Positions 15,243 through 25,448 of a stretch of DNA of 42,554 bases are shown piece by piece (within the stretch, counting starts at the first letter, position 1; each line of letters starts with the position of its first letter). The stretch covers positions 62,300-104,853 of the forward strand of contig JFAX01000007.1 of NCBI GenBank assembly GCA_000585015.1, given 5' to 3'. The position numbers and the translations under genes are program-made. The notes beneath the pieces were generated by a model. That model ran no database searches and had not been told where the DNA came from. It saw only the letters and a program-made list of their open reading frames with translations. Source of the DNA: Candidatus Accumulibacter adjunctus. GTDB taxonomy: Bacteria > Pseudomonadota > Gammaproteobacteria > Burkholderiales > Rhodocyclaceae.

Positions 15243-15905
15243 ATGGAAAAATTCACCCGCCTCGATGGGCTCGTGGTGCCCCTCGACCGCGCCAACGTCG
15301 ACACCGACGCGATCATCCCGAAGCAGTTCCTGAAGTCGATCAGGCGTTCGGGCTTTGGTCCCAACCTGTTCGACGAATGGCGCTACCTGGACGTCGGCGA
15401 ACCCGGCAAGGACAACGCGCGGCGACCGCGCAACCCCGACTTCGTGCTCAATCAGCCGCGCTACCAGGGCGCGCAGATCCTCCTGACGCGGCAGAACTTC
15501 GGCTGTGGCAGCTCGCGCGAGCACGCGCCGTGGGCCCTCCTCGACTACGGTCTGCGAGCCGTTATTGCCGAGAGTTTTGCCGACATCTTCTACAACAACT
15601 GCTTCAAGAACGGCATCCTGCCGGTCGTTCTGCCGGCCGAAGCGATCGACTCGCTGTTCGCGCTCGTCACTGCGACCGTCGGCTGCCGGCTGCTCGTCGA
15701 CCTCGAACGGCAGTGCATCTGCCGGCCCGACGGCGAGATCCTGCCGTTCGCCGTCGATCCGTTCCGGCGCGACTGCCTGCTCAACGGCTGGGACGACATC
15801 GGTTTGAGCCTGCGCCATGCCGAGGTGATCAGGGCCTTCGAAGAACGGCGCCGCCGCGAGCAGCCGTGGCTGTTTGTCGATGCATTTCCCGCAAGAGGTG
15901 GATGA
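15243..15905 (+). CDS. leuD: 3-isopropylmalate dehydratase small subunit
   Basis: This 220-residue swivel-domain subunit partners LeuC. It begins [29 protein letters not shown], the canonical start of the type 1 small subunit. The signature [15 protein letters not shown] and the downstream [18 protein letters not shown] are intact. It lies 27 nt after the entericidin-like gene, and its TGA (15903-15905) directly abuts the asd ATG, so translation is probably coupled. The expected neighbour leuB is missing between leuD and asd. Confidence 0.97.
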   Translation: MEKFTRLDGLVVPLDRANVDTDAIIPKQFLKSIRRSGFGPNLFDEWRYLDVGEPGKDNARRPRNPDFVLNQPRYQGAQILLTRQNFGCGSSREHAPWALLDYGLRAVIAESFADIFYNNCFKNGILPVVLPAEAIDSLFALVTATVGCRLLVDLERQCICRPDGEILPFAVDPFRRDCLLNGWDDIGLSLRHAEVIRAFEERRRREQPWLFVDAFPARGG

Positions 15906-17036
15906 ATGAGAACGCTTGGTCTGGTTGGCTGGCGCGGCATGGTGGGTTCGGTCCTCGTGCAGCGGATGGTGGACGAGGGGGATTTCGCACACGTCGAAGC
16001 ACACTTCTTCTCGACCTCGGCTGTCGGTGGCAAGGCTCCGGAAGTCGCCGGCAGGGAATCCGGCATGCTGCACGACGCCATGTCGATCGAGACCCTCAGC
16101 CGGATGGACATCATCATCACCTGCCAGGGTGGTGACTACACCAGGGACGTCTTTCCCCGCTTGCGGGCTGCCGGCTGGCAGGGCCACTGGATCGACGCCG
16201 CGTCGACGCTGCGCATGAGCGACGACGCGGTGATCATCCTCGACCCGGTCAACCTCGACGTGATCCGCGATGCGCTCGCCAAGGGAGGCCGCAACTGGAT
16301 CGGTGGCAACTGCACCGTGTCGCTGATGCTGATGGGACTCGGCGGTCTCTTCCGCCACGACCTCGTCGAGTGGATCAGTGCCATGACCTATCAGGCGGCT
16401 TCCGGCGCCGGCGCCCAGAACATGCGCGAACTGCTGCAGCAGATGGGCGCGCTGCACGCTGCCGTCAGTACGCAACTCGCCGACCCGGCGGCAGCCATCC
16501 TCGACATCGACCGCCGGGTGACCGAGACGATGCGCTCGCCGGGCTTCCCGACCGCGAACTTCCGCCAGACCGCGCTGGCCGGCAGCCTGATCCCGTGGAT
16601 CGACGTCCCCGTCGAGGGCGGGCAGTCGAAGGAGGAGTGGAAGGGCGGTGCCGAGTGCAACAAGATCCTCGGCCGCCCAGCCTTCCGCTCGCCGGGCAGC
16701 ATCCCGGTCGACGGTCTTTGCGTGCGCATCGGCGCCATGCGCTGCCACGCCCAGGGTCTGACGGTCAAGCTTCGGCGCGACGTGCCGCTCGACGAAGTTG
16801 CCGACATCGTCGCGCAGGGCAACCCGTGGGTGAAAGTGGTGGCCAACGAGCGCGAGGCGACGGAGCGCGCGCTGACGCCGGCCGCTGTCAGTGGCACCCT
16901 GACGATACCCGTCGGTCGCCTGCACAAGCTGGCGATGGGTGCGGAATACCTCGCCGCCTTCACCGTTGGCGACCAGTTGCTCTGGGGTGCGGCCGAACCG
17001 CTGCGGCGGATGCTGCGCATCCTGCTCGATGACTGA
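15906..17036 (+). CDS. asd: aspartate-semialdehyde dehydrogenase
   Basis: This 376-residue NADP-dependent enzyme reduces aspartyl phosphate to aspartate semialdehyde, feeding lysine/diaminopimelate, threonine and methionine synthesis. The N-terminus [21 protein letters not shown] is the nucleotide-binding loop of the proteobacterial type. The catalytic Cys136 sits in [17 protein letters not shown], and the Gln motif is [16 protein letters not shown]. IRVPVMRCHxQ is represented by [18 protein letters not shown]. The start immediately follows the leuD stop. It provides the homoserine branch used later by MetZ. Confidence 0.97.
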   Translation: MRTLGLVGWRGMVGSVLVQRMVDEGDFAHVEAHFFSTSAVGGKAPEVAGRESGMLHDAMSIETLSRMDIIITCQGGDYTRDVFPRLRAAGWQGHWIDAASTLRMSDDAVIILDPVNLDVIRDALAKGGRNWIGGNCTVSLMLMGLGGLFRHDLVEWISAMTYQAASGAGAQNMRELLQQMGALHAAVSTQLADPAAAILDIDRRVTETMRSPGFPTANFRQTALAGSLIPWIDVPVEGGQSKEEWKGGAECNKILGRPAFRSPGSIPVDGLCVRIGAMRCHAQGLTVKLRRDVPLDEVADIVAQGNPWVKVVANEREATERALTPAAVSGTLTIPVGRLHKLAMGAEYLAAFTVGDQLLWGAAEPLRRMLRILLDD

Positions 17037-17187
17037 GCCGCAGGGGGGCGCCGCATTCGCCGCCCTCGCGCCGGTCAGACGGGTCTCTGGCCAGAAGCCG
17101 GCGCCGAGCGAGAAACATGTTTGGCTTGCATGGCTAACCTCATGATGTTACTTTTCTAATTCCGATCTGGACGCTCAGGGTGGCGCC

Positions 17188-20100
17188 GTGGCCAAAAAAC
17201 TACCTCACACAGCACGAAAGCTCAGACTGCGGACTTCCGTCTGCGCCGTGGCCTCGTCGCTGGCGCTCGCCGTTTTCCCACTGCCCGGCCATGCCGCCGG
17301 ACTGGGCAAGCTGACCGTCTTCTCGGGACTCGGGCAACCCCTGCGCGCCGAGCTCGAGGTCTTTGCCAGCCGCGAGGAACTGGCTGGGCTGAAGGCGCAG
17401 ATCGCCTCACCGGAGGCGTTCAAGCAGGCCGGAGTGGAGTACAGCTCGACTCTCTCCGGTCTCTCCGTGAATGTCGACAAGCGCCCGAACGGCCAGGCCG
17501 TCATCCGGCTGACGTCGGCTCGGCCGATCAACGAACCCTTCGTCGATGTCCTCGTCGAACTCAACTGGCCGACCGGCCGCCTTCTGCGCGAGTACACCTT
17601 CCTCCTCGATCCGCCGGAGTTCGCCGCCCGCTCGGCGCCGGCACCGAGCGTTGCGCGCCCGCTTGCAGCGGTCAGCCCGCCCGCCGAGAGCCGGCCCAGC
17701 GAAGAGCGTGCGCCGCGCGCGGTCCGGCCGCGTGCCAGTGAACAGCGGGCACCGGCAAGCGACGGCGGGGCGACCCACGAGGTCCGGCACGGCGAGACCC
17801 TGAGCCAGATCGCGCGCGAACTGAAGCCGGAAGGCGTGTCGCTCGACCAGATGCTGCTCGGGCTGTTCCGGGCCAACCCGGATGCCTTCGACCAGGGCAA
17901 CATCAACCGCCTGAAGGCCGGCAAGGTGCTTTCGGTGCCCGATCGGGCAGCGCTCGAAGCGATCCCCAAAGGCGAGGCGCAGACCGTCATCGTCGCCCAG
18001 TCGGCCGACTGGGGAACTTATCGCAAGCGGCTCGGCGCCGCGGCGGCCGAGGCGCCGGCGCGGGAAGAAGGCCCAAGGCAGCAGGCAGCCGGCCGGGTCA
18101 GTACGCGGGTCGAGGACAAGGCGGCGGGCCCCGTCGAACCGCGCGATCAGCTGAAGGTGTCGAAGACCGAGTCCGCCGATGCCAAACCACTGCCAGCGCA
18201 GAAACGCGGCGATGAGGATCTGATCGCCAAGGAGAAGGCACTCCGGGACGCGAATGAACGCCTGGCAACGCTCGAGCGCAATGTCGCCGAACTGCAGCGA
18301 CTGCTCGAGATGAAGAGCCAGACGCTGGCGGATCTCGAGCGGCAGTCTGCCGGCAGACCGGCGCCGGCACCAGCCGGCGCACAGCCGCCAGCAAGCCCGG
18401 TGACGGCAGCCGCGCCCGCAGCAATCCCGACGCCACCCCCGACGCCCGCTGCTGCCGCACCGGCACCGGCACCGGCACCGGCACCGGCGCCCGCAGCCCC
18501 GCCGGCCGAGGCGAAGCCAGCCGATCCGGCCGTGCCGGCACAGCCACCGCGGGTCGATGCGCCACCGCCAACGCCGGTTGTGGAGGCGGCCAAACCACCG
18601 CAACCGCCCGCCGCAAAACCTGCCCCACCGCCGCCAGCGGCGGAAGAACCTGGCTTCCTCGCCGATCTTCTCGGCAATCCGGTGACCCTCGCCGGTGGTG
18701 GCGGCATCGCTGCACTGCTCGCCGGATACTGGTTCTACAAGCGCCGCCGCGAAGGTGCCGCCGCCACCGAACTGGCCGCGGCGGGCAGCTTGACGCCATT
18801 CAGCGAGAGCGTGGCCGACAAGTCGATATTCCGCAACACCGGCGGGCAGACTGTCGACACCTCGCACTCGATCGGGCAGACCGATTTCAGCCAGGCTGGA
18901 CCGGGGAGCATCGACACGGACGAGGTCGACCCCGTCGCCGAGGCCGACGTCTATATGGCTTACGGGCGCGACGCCCAGGCCGAGGAGATCCTGCTCGAAG
19001 CCAAGCAGAAAGAGCCCGGACGCCACGCCATCCATCTCAAGCTGCTGGAGATCTACCTTGCGCGGGCCGACGCCAAACCCTTCCTCTCCTTGGCGCAGGA
19101 ACTCTCTGCGGCGACCGGCGGCGTTGGCCCGGAGTGGGAGAAGGCTGCCAGCATGGGGCGGCAGCTGGCTCCGGAGAATCCACTGTTCGGCCAACCGGTT
19201 GCGGCGGCCGAGGCGGCCGGCATGCCGCCTGCAGCCGTGCCCGCCACCACCGTCGTCGCAACCGCAGCGATGCCACGGGAAGATCTCGAGGACACACTCA
19301 CCAGGCCAGGGCAGCTGGCGGGAATCGTCGCGGCGGTCGGCGGGGCAGCGATCGCCGCGGCGGCAACACCCACCCATGACGATCAGGTCGCGGCGCAGGC
19401 ATCGTCTGCCGGTCTCGATGAACTCGACTTCGACCTCGGCGGGGACGGCGGCGGTCTGACCACACCGAGCGATGCCGGCGAAGCCGCGCTCGAGACGACG
19501 CTCGCCTTCGCCGCCCCACAGCACGAACAGACGCTCGATTTCGACCTCGAGACGTCGCTGCCGAAAGACGCCATCCTGGCCGGCGAGGACGGCGAAGCTG
19601 CGCGGCTGATCGACGACGCGAGTGCGCTCGAGGTCACCATGCTGGTCGCGCCGGAAGTACCGGCGGGCGAACGCGCCTCCGCGACGACCCAGGAGTTCGA
19701 GTTCGACCTCAGCGAGCCAGCTGCGGACGAACCCGCGTGGAAGGTCGCGGCGCAACCGCATGGGCCGCTGGACGAAGGGCCCGAAGGAGCCGCAGAAGGC
19801 GCGGAAGCGCTGGAATTCGATGTCCGCCTGACGGAGTCGACGGTGCTCGGCGAGGCGATGCAGAATCCAGCCTTCGACATGTCGTCGATTTCGCTCGATC
19901 TCGGACAGGCGGAGACCCTCACTGCAGGCGCCACGCCGTCCATGATGGGCGCGCTCGACTTCTCTTTCGGAGCGGAGCAGGCCGAGACGGTGGTCAATCC
20001 GGACTTCGCTGCCGACCAGATCGACACCGAGGTCAATCCGAGCTTCGGCGAGGCCACGGCGCTGGTCGAGCAGGGCGAGATCAGCTCCAGTGAGGAAGTG

Positions 20101-20244
20101 GCAACGAAACTCGACCTCGCCCGGGCCTATCAGGAAATGGGTGACGTCGAAGGGGCGCGCGAACTGCTGCAGGAAGTCGTCAACGAAGGTGATTCCGGAC
20201 AGAGGCAAACGGCCCTGTCACTCCTCGCGGCGCTGCGCGACTAG
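17188..20244 (+). CDS. fimV: FimV/HubP-family polar hub and pilus assembly protein
   Basis: This 1018-residue protein probably anchors at the cell pole, binds peptidoglycan and supports type IV pili and polarity. The order is: signal peptide (about 1-36, ending GHAAG); conserved FimV N-terminal domain (LGKLTVFSGLGQPLRAELE to YTFLLDPPEF); LysM domain (about 195-250, HEVRHGETLSQIARELKP); coiled coil (about 345-390, RDANERLATLERNVAELQRL); Pro/Ala-rich linker (about 395-495); one membrane helix (about 498-520, VTLAGGGGIAALLAGYWFYKR); an acidic cytoplasmic region with repeated DFDL motifs; and a C-terminal TPR-like FimV motif (KLDLARAYQEMGDVEGARELL). The GTG start is chosen because it sits before the signal peptide. 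Confidence 0.93.
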   Translation: MAKKLPHTARKLRLRTSVCAVASSLALAVFPLPGHAAGLGKLTVFSGLGQPLRAELEVFASREELAGLKAQIASPEAFKQAGVEYSSTLSGLSVNVDKRPNGQAVIRLTSARPINEPFVDVLVELNWPTGRLLREYTFLLDPPEFAARSAPAPSVARPLAAVSPPAESRPSEERAPRAVRPRASEQRAPASDGGATHEVRHGETLSQIARELKPEGVSLDQMLLGLFRANPDAFDQGNINRLKAGKVLSVPDRAALEAIPKGEAQTVIVAQSADWGTYRKRLGAAAAEAPAREEGPRQQAAGRVSTRVEDKAAGPVEPRDQLKVSKTESADAKPLPAQKRGDEDLIAKEKALRDANERLATLERNVAELQRLLEMKSQTLADLERQSAGRPAPAPAGAQPPASPVTAAAPAAIPTPPPTPAAAAPAPAPAPAPAPAAPPAEAKPADPAVPAQPPRVDAPPPTPVVEAAKPPQPPAAKPAPPPPAAEEPGFLADLLGNPVTLAGGGGIAALLAGYWFYKRRREGAAATELAAAGSLTPFSESVADKSIFRNTGGQTVDTSHSIGQTDFSQAGPGSIDTDEVDPVAEADVYMAYGRDAQAEEILLEAKQKEPGRHAIHLKLLEIYLARADAKPFLSLAQELSAATGGVGPEWEKAASMGRQLAPENPLFGQPVAAAEAAGMPPAAVPATTVVATAAMPREDLEDTLTRPGQLAGIVAAVGGAAIAAAATPTHDDQVAAQASSAGLDELDFDLGGDGGGLTTPSDAGEAALETTLAFAAPQHEQTLDFDLETSLPKDAILAGEDGEAARLIDDASALEVTMLVAPEVPAGERASATTQEFEFDLSEPAADEPAWKVAAQPHGPLDEGPEGAAEGAEALEFDVRLTESTVLGEAMQNPAFDMSSISLDLGQAETLTAGATPSMMGALDFSFGAEQAETVVNPDFAADQIDTEVNPSFGEATALVEQGEISSSEEVATKLDLARAYQEMGDVEGARELLQEVVNEGDSGQRQTALSLLAALRD
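18457..18486 (+). repeat. five perfect GCACCG hexamers inside fimV
   Basis: Five uninterrupted copies of GCACCG encode alternating Ala-Pro in the linker before the FimV membrane helix. Because the unit is 6 bp, copy-number changes keep the frame and would only alter linker length. Confidence 0.85.
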
Positions 20245-20323
20245 AGGAGAAGCCAGCCTCCCCGCTTGACCGTACACCTGTAGCCCAGGCGCGGCGACCA
20301 GAGACAGGGGTTCGAGCAGGAAC

Positions 20324-20920
20324 ATGCATCCGAGCACACTTCTCGCCGCCTGGTTCGTCGGGGTCGTTGCCATCCAGCTGCTTGCGGGGAAGCTGCTGCT
20401 GGCTGCCCTGATCATGCTTCCCGTTTTCGGGACGGTGGCTTTGCGCGGCTGGCTGCAACTCGTCTCGCGTGCCCGCTGGTTGCTCGTGTCGCTGCTCCTC
20501 GTCGTGGCTTGGGGCACAGCCGGCGATGCGGCCTGGAACGTCCCGCTCGCGCCCAGCCGGGAGGGGCTGCACGACGCCGGCACGCATGCCGGGCGACTGC
20601 TGCTGCTGCTGATGGCGGTCGTCGTGCTGCGACAACGCCTGCCGCCACGCGAGATGTTGAGCGGCTTCTACCGCCTGCTGACGCCACTGCGCCGCTGCGG
20701 GCTCGACGTCGATCGCGCTGTCGTCCGTCTGCTCCTGATCCTCGACATGCAGGACCGCCTGCCGCGGCCGCGCGACTGGCGCGCCCTGCTCGCCGTACCC
20801 GCCAGCGGCGAGCCACAGGTGTTCGAACTCAGCGATCGCTGCCTCTCAGCATTCGACCACCTGCTCCTGGCGCTGCTGCTGATCAGCCTGCTGTCGCTGC
20901 TTGCGCTGGCGGTGGCCTGA
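20324..20920 (+). CDS. CbiQ/EcfT-like membrane protein
   Basis: A 198-residue membrane protein with about five hydrophobic segments: LLAAWFVGVVAIQLLAGKLLL, LLVSLLLVVAWG, AGRLLLLLMAVVVL and a C-terminal LLLALLLISLLSLLAL. The HPSTLLAAWF opening and the ORQRLPPREMLSGFYRLLTPLRR-like cytoplasmic loop (with basic residues preceding an amphipathic helix) resemble the transmembrane component of energy-coupling factor transporters. No cognate ATPase or substrate-binding gene is nearby, so a transporter role is not shown. The gene sits between fimV and truA and stops 3 nt before the truA start, which suggests translational coupling. Family assignment is moderate. Confidence 0.5.
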   Translation: MHPSTLLAAWFVGVVAIQLLAGKLLLAALIMLPVFGTVALRGWLQLVSRARWLLVSLLLVVAWGTAGDAAWNVPLAPSREGLHDAGTHAGRLLLLLMAVVVLRQRLPPREMLSGFYRLLTPLRRCGLDVDRAVVRLLLILDMQDRLPRPRDWRALLAVPASGEPQVFELSDRCLSAFDHLLLALLLISLLSLLALAVA

Positions 20921-20923
20921 GAG

Positions 20924-21742
20924 ATGCGGGTCGCACTGGCGGTCGAGTACGATGGCAGCGGATTCCGCGGCTGGCAACAGCAGCCGGGAGGAGGAACGGT
21001 GCAGGATGCATTGCAGGAGGCGCTGCAGCAGTTCGCCCGGGTCCCGCTGCACGTCGTCTGTGCCGGACGTACCGATGCCGGCGTCCACGCCTTGGGGCAG
21101 GTGGTCCACTTCGATACCACGCTGGAGCGGTCGATGTATTCCTGGGTGCGCGGCGCCAACACCTTCCTGCCGCCGGCAGTCGCCGTCCGCTGGGCGCAGC
21201 GGGTTCCCGCCGACTTTCACGCGCGTTCGTCGGCCTCCTCGCGGCACTATCGCTACGTCCTGCTCAACCGCATGCACCGAAGCGGAACCTGGCACGGGCG
21301 GGTGGCCTGGCACCATCACCCGCTCGACCTGCAGCGCATGCAGGAGGCGGCCGCCATGCTGCTCGGCGAACGGGATTTCTCTGCCTTTCGCGCAGCCGAG
21401 TGCCAGGCCATCTCGCCGGTCAAGATCATGCAACGTGCCGACATCCGCCGCCATGGCGACCTCGTCGTACTGGATTTCGTCGCCACCGCCTTCCTGCACC
21501 ACATGGTGCGCAACCTGGTCGGCAGCTTGGTCGCCATCGGCCAGGGCAGGCATCACCCGCAGTGGATCGGCGAGTTGCTCGCGAGCCGCGACCGCCGCCT
21601 GGCAGCGCCGACCTTCCCGGCCGCCGGCCTCTACCTGATCGCCGTGAACTATCCGGCACGATGGGGCCTGCCCACCGACGACGCCAGCGACTTCCTCTCG
21701 CTTCTGCCGGTCACTGGCCCGGCAACGGCAGCGACGCCATGA
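20924..21742 (+). CDS. truA: tRNA pseudouridine(38-40) synthase
   Basis: This 272-residue enzyme converts uridines 38-40 of the tRNA anticodon arm to pseudouridine. It opens with MRVALAVEYDGSGFRGWQQQ. The catalytic Asp51 lies in CAGRTDAGVHALGQVVHF. Later landmarks are RYVLLNRM, DFSAFRAAECQ, VVLDFVATAFLHHMVRNLVGSL and APTFPAAGLYL. It starts 3 nt after the membrane-protein gene and overlaps trpF by 4 nt (ATGA), so it is in the operon. Confidence 0.96.
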   Translation: MRVALAVEYDGSGFRGWQQQPGGGTVQDALQEALQQFARVPLHVVCAGRTDAGVHALGQVVHFDTTLERSMYSWVRGANTFLPPAVAVRWAQRVPADFHARSSASSRHYRYVLLNRMHRSGTWHGRVAWHHHPLDLQRMQEAAAMLLGERDFSAFRAAECQAISPVKIMQRADIRRHGDLVVLDFVATAFLHHMVRNLVGSLVAIGQGRHHPQWIGELLASRDRRLAAPTFPAAGLYLIAVNYPARWGLPTDDASDFLSLLPVTGPATAATP

Positions 21743-22386
21743 GCCCGCGCATCAAGATCTGCGGTCTCACCCGGACGCAGGACCTGCAGCAGGCGGTGCA
21801 GGCGGGCGCCGATGCGCTCGGGCTGGTCTTCTATCCACCGAGTCCGCGCTACGTCGACCCGTCGACGGCTGCCCGCCTGGCCGGACACGCGCCGCCTTTC
21901 GTCTGCATCGTCGGCCTGTTCGTCAATGCCGATCCGCAGATGGTTCACGCAACGCTGGCACAGGTTCCGATTCACTTGCTGCAGTTTCACGGTGACGAAG
22001 ACGAGGCCTACTGCCGCCAGTTCGACCGCCCCTACGTCAAGGCGGCGCGCGTCAGACCGGGGCTCGATTTGCTACAATACGCAGCTGCCTTCCCGTCGGC
22101 TCAGGCCATCCTGCTCGACGCCTTCGTCGACGGCTACGGCGGCGGCGGCAAGGTCTTCGACTGGTCACTCGTGCCGGCAGAACTGGGCAAGCCCCTGATC
22201 CTCTCCGGTGGTCTCGATGTGGACAACGTCGGCGAGGCCGTGCGCCGCCTGCGGCCTGCCGCGGTCGACGTATCGTCGGGGGTCGAGGCGAGCAAGGGAA
22301 TCAAGGATGCCGGCAAGATGCGCGCCTTCGTCGCGGCGGTGCGGGCGGCGGGGTCTTCCGGCGGAGCGGGCGGCGGGACATCGTAA
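21739..22386 (+). CDS. trpF: phosphoribosylanthranilate isomerase
   Basis: This 215-residue TIM-barrel enzyme performs the third step of tryptophan synthesis. The start MSPRIKICGLTRTQDLQQAVQAGADALGLVFYPPSPR contains the general-base Cys8 in KICGLT. LLDAFVDGYGGGGKVFDW carries the acid Asp, and LSGGLDVDNVGEAV plus DVSSGVEASKGIKD form the phosphate site. I chose ATG 21739, which overlaps the truA stop as ATGA. The C-terminal tail (AGSSGGAGGGTS) is unusually Gly/Ser-rich. It is followed by a 150-nt gap before trpB. Confidence 0.96.
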   Translation: MSPRIKICGLTRTQDLQQAVQAGADALGLVFYPPSPRYVDPSTAARLAGHAPPFVCIVGLFVNADPQMVHATLAQVPIHLLQFHGDEDEAYCRQFDRPYVKAARVRPGLDLLQYAAAFPSAQAILLDAFVDGYGGGGKVFDWSLVPAELGKPLILSGGLDVDNVGEAVRRLRPAAVDVSSGVEASKGIKDAGKMRAFVAAVRAAGSSGGAGGGTS

Positions 22387-22536
22387 GGGGTTGTGCATGC
22401 ACACGAATTCTGCTGGCAGGACGCGGACGCGCTGGCGTCACCACCTGGCCAGACATACTTGAGGCGAGGTCAGCCTGCCGTTCCCGACTGATGCCTTCCC
22501 GGCATCGTGCTGCAATCCCTCGCGAGGAGTATGTTG

Positions 22537-23742
22537 ATGGCCGTCCATGACCATGATTTGCCCGACGCCACTGGCCACTTCGGCCCCTACGGTGGCGTCT
22601 TCGTCGCCGAGACGCTGATCGCGGCGCTCGACGAACTGCGTGAAGCCTATGCCGCCGCGCAGCGCGATCCGCAGTTCCTTGCCGAGTTCGACCACGATCT
22701 GCAGCACTACGTCGGCCGGCCAAGCCCGCTGTACCACGCCAGGCGCTGGTCGGAGCGCCTTGGCGGGGCGCAGATCTACCTCAAGCGCGAGGACCTTAAC
22801 CACACCGGCGCACACAAGATCAACAACTGCATCGGCCAGGCGCTGCTCGCCCGGCGCATGCACAAGCCGCGCGTCATCGCCGAGACCGGCGCCGGTCAGC
22901 ACGGCGTCGCGACGGCCACCGTCGCCGCGCGCTTCGGCATGGAGTGTGTCGTCTACATGGGGGCAGAGGACATCCACCGGCAGGCGGCGAACGTCTATCG
23001 CATGAAGCTCCTCGGAGCGACGGTGGTGCCGGTCGAGAGCGGCTCGCGCACGCTCAAGGACGCCCTGAATGAAGCGATGCGCGACTGGGTGACGCGCGTC
23101 GCCGACACCTTCTACATCATCGGCACCGTCGCCGGCCCGCACCCCTACCCGATGATGGTGCGTGACTTCCAGTCGGTGATCGGTCGTGAATGCATCCGCC
23201 AGATGCAGGAGCAATGCGGACGCCAGCCCGATGCCGTGATCGCCTGCGTCGGCGGTGGCTCGAACGCGATGGGAATCTTCCACCCCTATCTCGCCGCAGC
23301 CGGCGTTCGCCTGATCGGTGTCGAAGCGGCCGGCGAGGGCATCGCCAGCGGACGCCACGCCGCTTCGCTCACCGCCGGCCAGCCCGGCGTGCTGCACGGC
23401 AACCGCACCTACCTGCTGCAGGACGAGAACGGCCAGATCATCGAAACGCACTCGATTTCCGCCGGTCTCGACTACCCGGGCGTCGGCCCCGAGCACGCCT
23501 GGCTGAAGGACAGCGGTCGCGCGGAGTATGTCGGCGTCACCGACGGGGAAGCGCTGCAGGCCTTTCATGACCTGTGCCGGATCGAGGGCATCATACCGGC
23601 GCTCGAGTCGAGCCATGCACTGGCCTACGCCAGCCGGCTGGCGCCTTCGCTGGCGCCGGATGCCATCCTGCTGGTGAATCTTTCTGGTCGCGGAGACAAG
23701 GACATGCACACCGTTGCCGACAAGTCGGGAATCAGGTTCTGA
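22537..23742 (+). CDS. trpB: tryptophan synthase beta chain
   Basis: This 401-residue PLP enzyme joins indole and serine. The PLP Lys94 is in [26 protein letters not shown] binds the PLP phosphate, and [12 protein letters not shown] is the catalytic loop with its Glu. AGGAG at 22525-22529 favours the ATG at 22537 (7 nt spacing) over the ATG at 22531 (1 nt) or upstream starts, and gives the usual length. The 150-nt gap before it contains a small perfect hairpin (GATGCC/GGCATC at 22490-22506) but no T run. trpA follows after 2 nt. Confidence 0.96.
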   Translation: MAVHDHDLPDATGHFGPYGGVFVAETLIAALDELREAYAAAQRDPQFLAEFDHDLQHYVGRPSPLYHARRWSERLGGAQIYLKREDLNHTGAHKINNCIGQALLARRMHKPRVIAETGAGQHGVATATVAARFGMECVVYMGAEDIHRQAANVYRMKLLGATVVPVESGSRTLKDALNEAMRDWVTRVADTFYIIGTVAGPHPYPMMVRDFQSVIGRECIRQMQEQCGRQPDAVIACVGGGSNAMGIFHPYLAAAGVRLIGVEAAGEGIASGRHAASLTAGQPGVLHGNRTYLLQDENGQIIETHSISAGLDYPGVGPEHAWLKDSGRAEYVGVTDGEALQAFHDLCRIEGIIPALESSHALAYASRLAPSLAPDAILLVNLSGRGDKDMHTVADKSGIRF

Positions 23743-23744
23743 CC

Positions 23745-24566
23745 ATGGGCAGAATCGAGCAAGCTTTCGCGCGCCTGCAGGGGGAAGGCCGCAAGGCGCT
23801 GATCCCGTTCATCACCGCCGGTGACCCCGACCCCGGCTTGACGGTCCCCTTGCTGCGGACGCTGGTCCGTGCGGGCGCCGACGTCATCGAGCTCGGTGTC
23901 CCCTTCTCCGACCCGATGGCCGACGGCCCGACCATCCAGCGGGCATCGGAGCGGGCACTGGCCAAGGGCGTCAGCCTGCGCCAGGTCCTGTCACTGGTCG
24001 CCACCTTCCGCGGCGAAGACCGGAGGACGCCGATCGTTCTCATGGGCTACGCGAACCCGATCGAGGCGATGGGCGTCGAGGCCTTCGCCGCCGCCGCTGC
24101 CGCCGCTGGCGTCGACGGCGTGCTGGTGGTCGATTACCCGCCCGAGGAAAGCGCCGACTTCGCCGCTGCCCTGCAGCGGCACGCGATCGATCCGATCTTC
24201 CTGCTGGCGCCGACCTCGAGTGATGCGCGCATCGCCCAGGTGGGCGCGCTGGCCAGCGGTTACATCTACTACGTCTCGTTGAAGGGCGTCACCGGGTCGG
24301 CGACGCTCGACGTCGCTGCGGTTGCCGCACGCATCCCGGAAATCCGGGCGCGCACCGGCGTGCCGGTCGGCGTCGGCTTCGGCATCCGGGATGCGGCGAC
24401 GGCGGCCGCCGTTGCCCGCATCGCCGATGCGGTGGTCGTCGGCAGCCGCCTGATCGAGGAGATCGAGCGATCTGCAGCCGCTACCGCCTGTGACAACGTA
24501 CTGACCCTGCTCAGCGGCATTCGACACGCAATCGACGCCGCCGCACCTGCCACCGGAGAACCATGA
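23745..24566 (+). CDS. trpA: tryptophan synthase alpha chain
   Basis: This 273-residue TIM-barrel subunit cleaves indole-3-glycerol phosphate and passes indole to TrpB. The catalytic residues Glu49 ([17 protein letters not shown]) and Asp60 are at the classical positions. Further landmarks are [35 protein letters not shown] and GVGFGIRD. It begins 2 nt after trpB and overlaps the accD start by 4 nt (ATGA), fixing its place in the operon. trpC, trpD and trpE are not in the window. Confidence 0.96.
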   Translation: MGRIEQAFARLQGEGRKALIPFITAGDPDPGLTVPLLRTLVRAGADVIELGVPFSDPMADGPTIQRASERALAKGVSLRQVLSLVATFRGEDRRTPIVLMGYANPIEAMGVEAFAAAAAAAGVDGVLVVDYPPEESADFAAALQRHAIDPIFLLAPTSSDARIAQVGALASGYIYYVSLKGVTGSATLDVAAVAARIPEIRARTGVPVGVGFGIRDAATAAAVARIADAVVVGSRLIEEIERSAAATACDNVLTLLSGIRHAIDAAAPATGEP

Positions 24567-25447
24567 TGGGCTGGCTGAACAAGCTGCTGCCACCGAAGAT
24601 CAAGCGCAACGACCCGGGCGCTGCCCGCAGGTCACCGCTGCCCGAGGGCCTGTGGAGCAAGTGCCCTGCCTGCGACGCCGTCCTCTACGCCAGTGACCTG
24701 GCGAAAAACCGCAATGTCTGCCCGAAATGCGGTCATCACAAGCGGCTCGAGGCGCGTGCGCGAATCGACCTGCTGCTCGACGGCGAAGGGCGCTCGGAGA
24801 TCGCCGCCGAAGTGCTGCCGGTCGATGCGCTCTCCTTCCACGACAGCCGCCCGTATCCCGACCGTCTGCGGGATTCGACGACGGCGACCGGTGAGACCGA
24901 CGCGCTGGTGGTCATGCGCGGCACGATCCGCAAGCTGCCGGCCGTCGTCGCCGCCTTCGAGTTCGAGTTCATGGGCGGCTCGATGGGCTCGGTGCTCGGG
25001 GAACGCTTCGTCCGCGGCGTCCAGGTGGCAATCGAGAACGGCGAACCGTTCATCTGTGTCACCGCATCCGGTGGCGCGCGCATGCAGGAGGGGCTGTTCT
25101 CGCTGCTGCAGATGGCCAAGACGACGGCCGTCCTGACGCGCCTTGCGCAGGCGAGGCTGCCGTTCATCTCGATTCTCGCCGATCCGACGATGGGTGGCGT
25201 CTCCGCCTCCTTCGCCTTCATCGGTGATGTCGTGATTGCCGAACCCGGCGCGCTGGTCGGCTTCGCCGGTCCGCGGGTGATCGAACAGACGGTACGCGAG
25301 ACCCTGCCGGACGGCTTTCAACGCTCGGAATTCCTGCTCGACAAGGGGGCCATCGACATGATCGTCGATCGCCGGGAAATGAAGGAGCGCGTCGCGACCC
25401 TGCTGGCACTGCTGCAGAAGCGGCCGGCAGCAAACTTGCCTGGATGA
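24563..25447 (+). CDS. accD: acetyl-CoA carboxylase carboxyltransferase subunit beta
   Basis: This 294-residue subunit with AccA transfers the carboxyl group from biotin to acetyl-CoA, the first committed step of fatty acid synthesis. It starts [14 protein letters not shown], typical of AccD, and has the C4 zinc ribbon CPAC-x15-CPKC near residues 32-53. The crotonase-like core includes [40 protein letters not shown] and [13 protein letters not shown]. The ATG overlaps the trpA stop; its own stop is 1 nt before folC. AccA is not in the window. Confidence 0.96.
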   Translation: MMGWLNKLLPPKIKRNDPGAARRSPLPEGLWSKCPACDAVLYASDLAKNRNVCPKCGHHKRLEARARIDLLLDGEGRSEIAAEVLPVDALSFHDSRPYPDRLRDSTTATGETDALVVMRGTIRKLPAVVAAFEFEFMGGSMGSVLGERFVRGVQVAIENGEPFICVTASGGARMQEGLFSLLQMAKTTAVLTRLAQARLPFISILADPTMGGVSASFAFIGDVVIAEPGALVGFAGPRVIEQTVRETLPDGFQRSEFLLDKGAIDMIVDRREMKERVATLLALLQKRPAANLPG

Positions 25448-25448
25448 C

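Noticed and set aside
17407-20208. 933-codon minus-strand frame opposite fimV
   Set aside because: Its Arg/Gly/Cys-rich composition and lack of any motif mark it as a shadow of the fimV codon bias.
22490-22506. Hairpin GATGCC/GGCATC before trpB as a possible trp attenuator
   Set aside because: The stem is only 6 bp, without a T run, a competing stem or a Trp-rich leader peptide.
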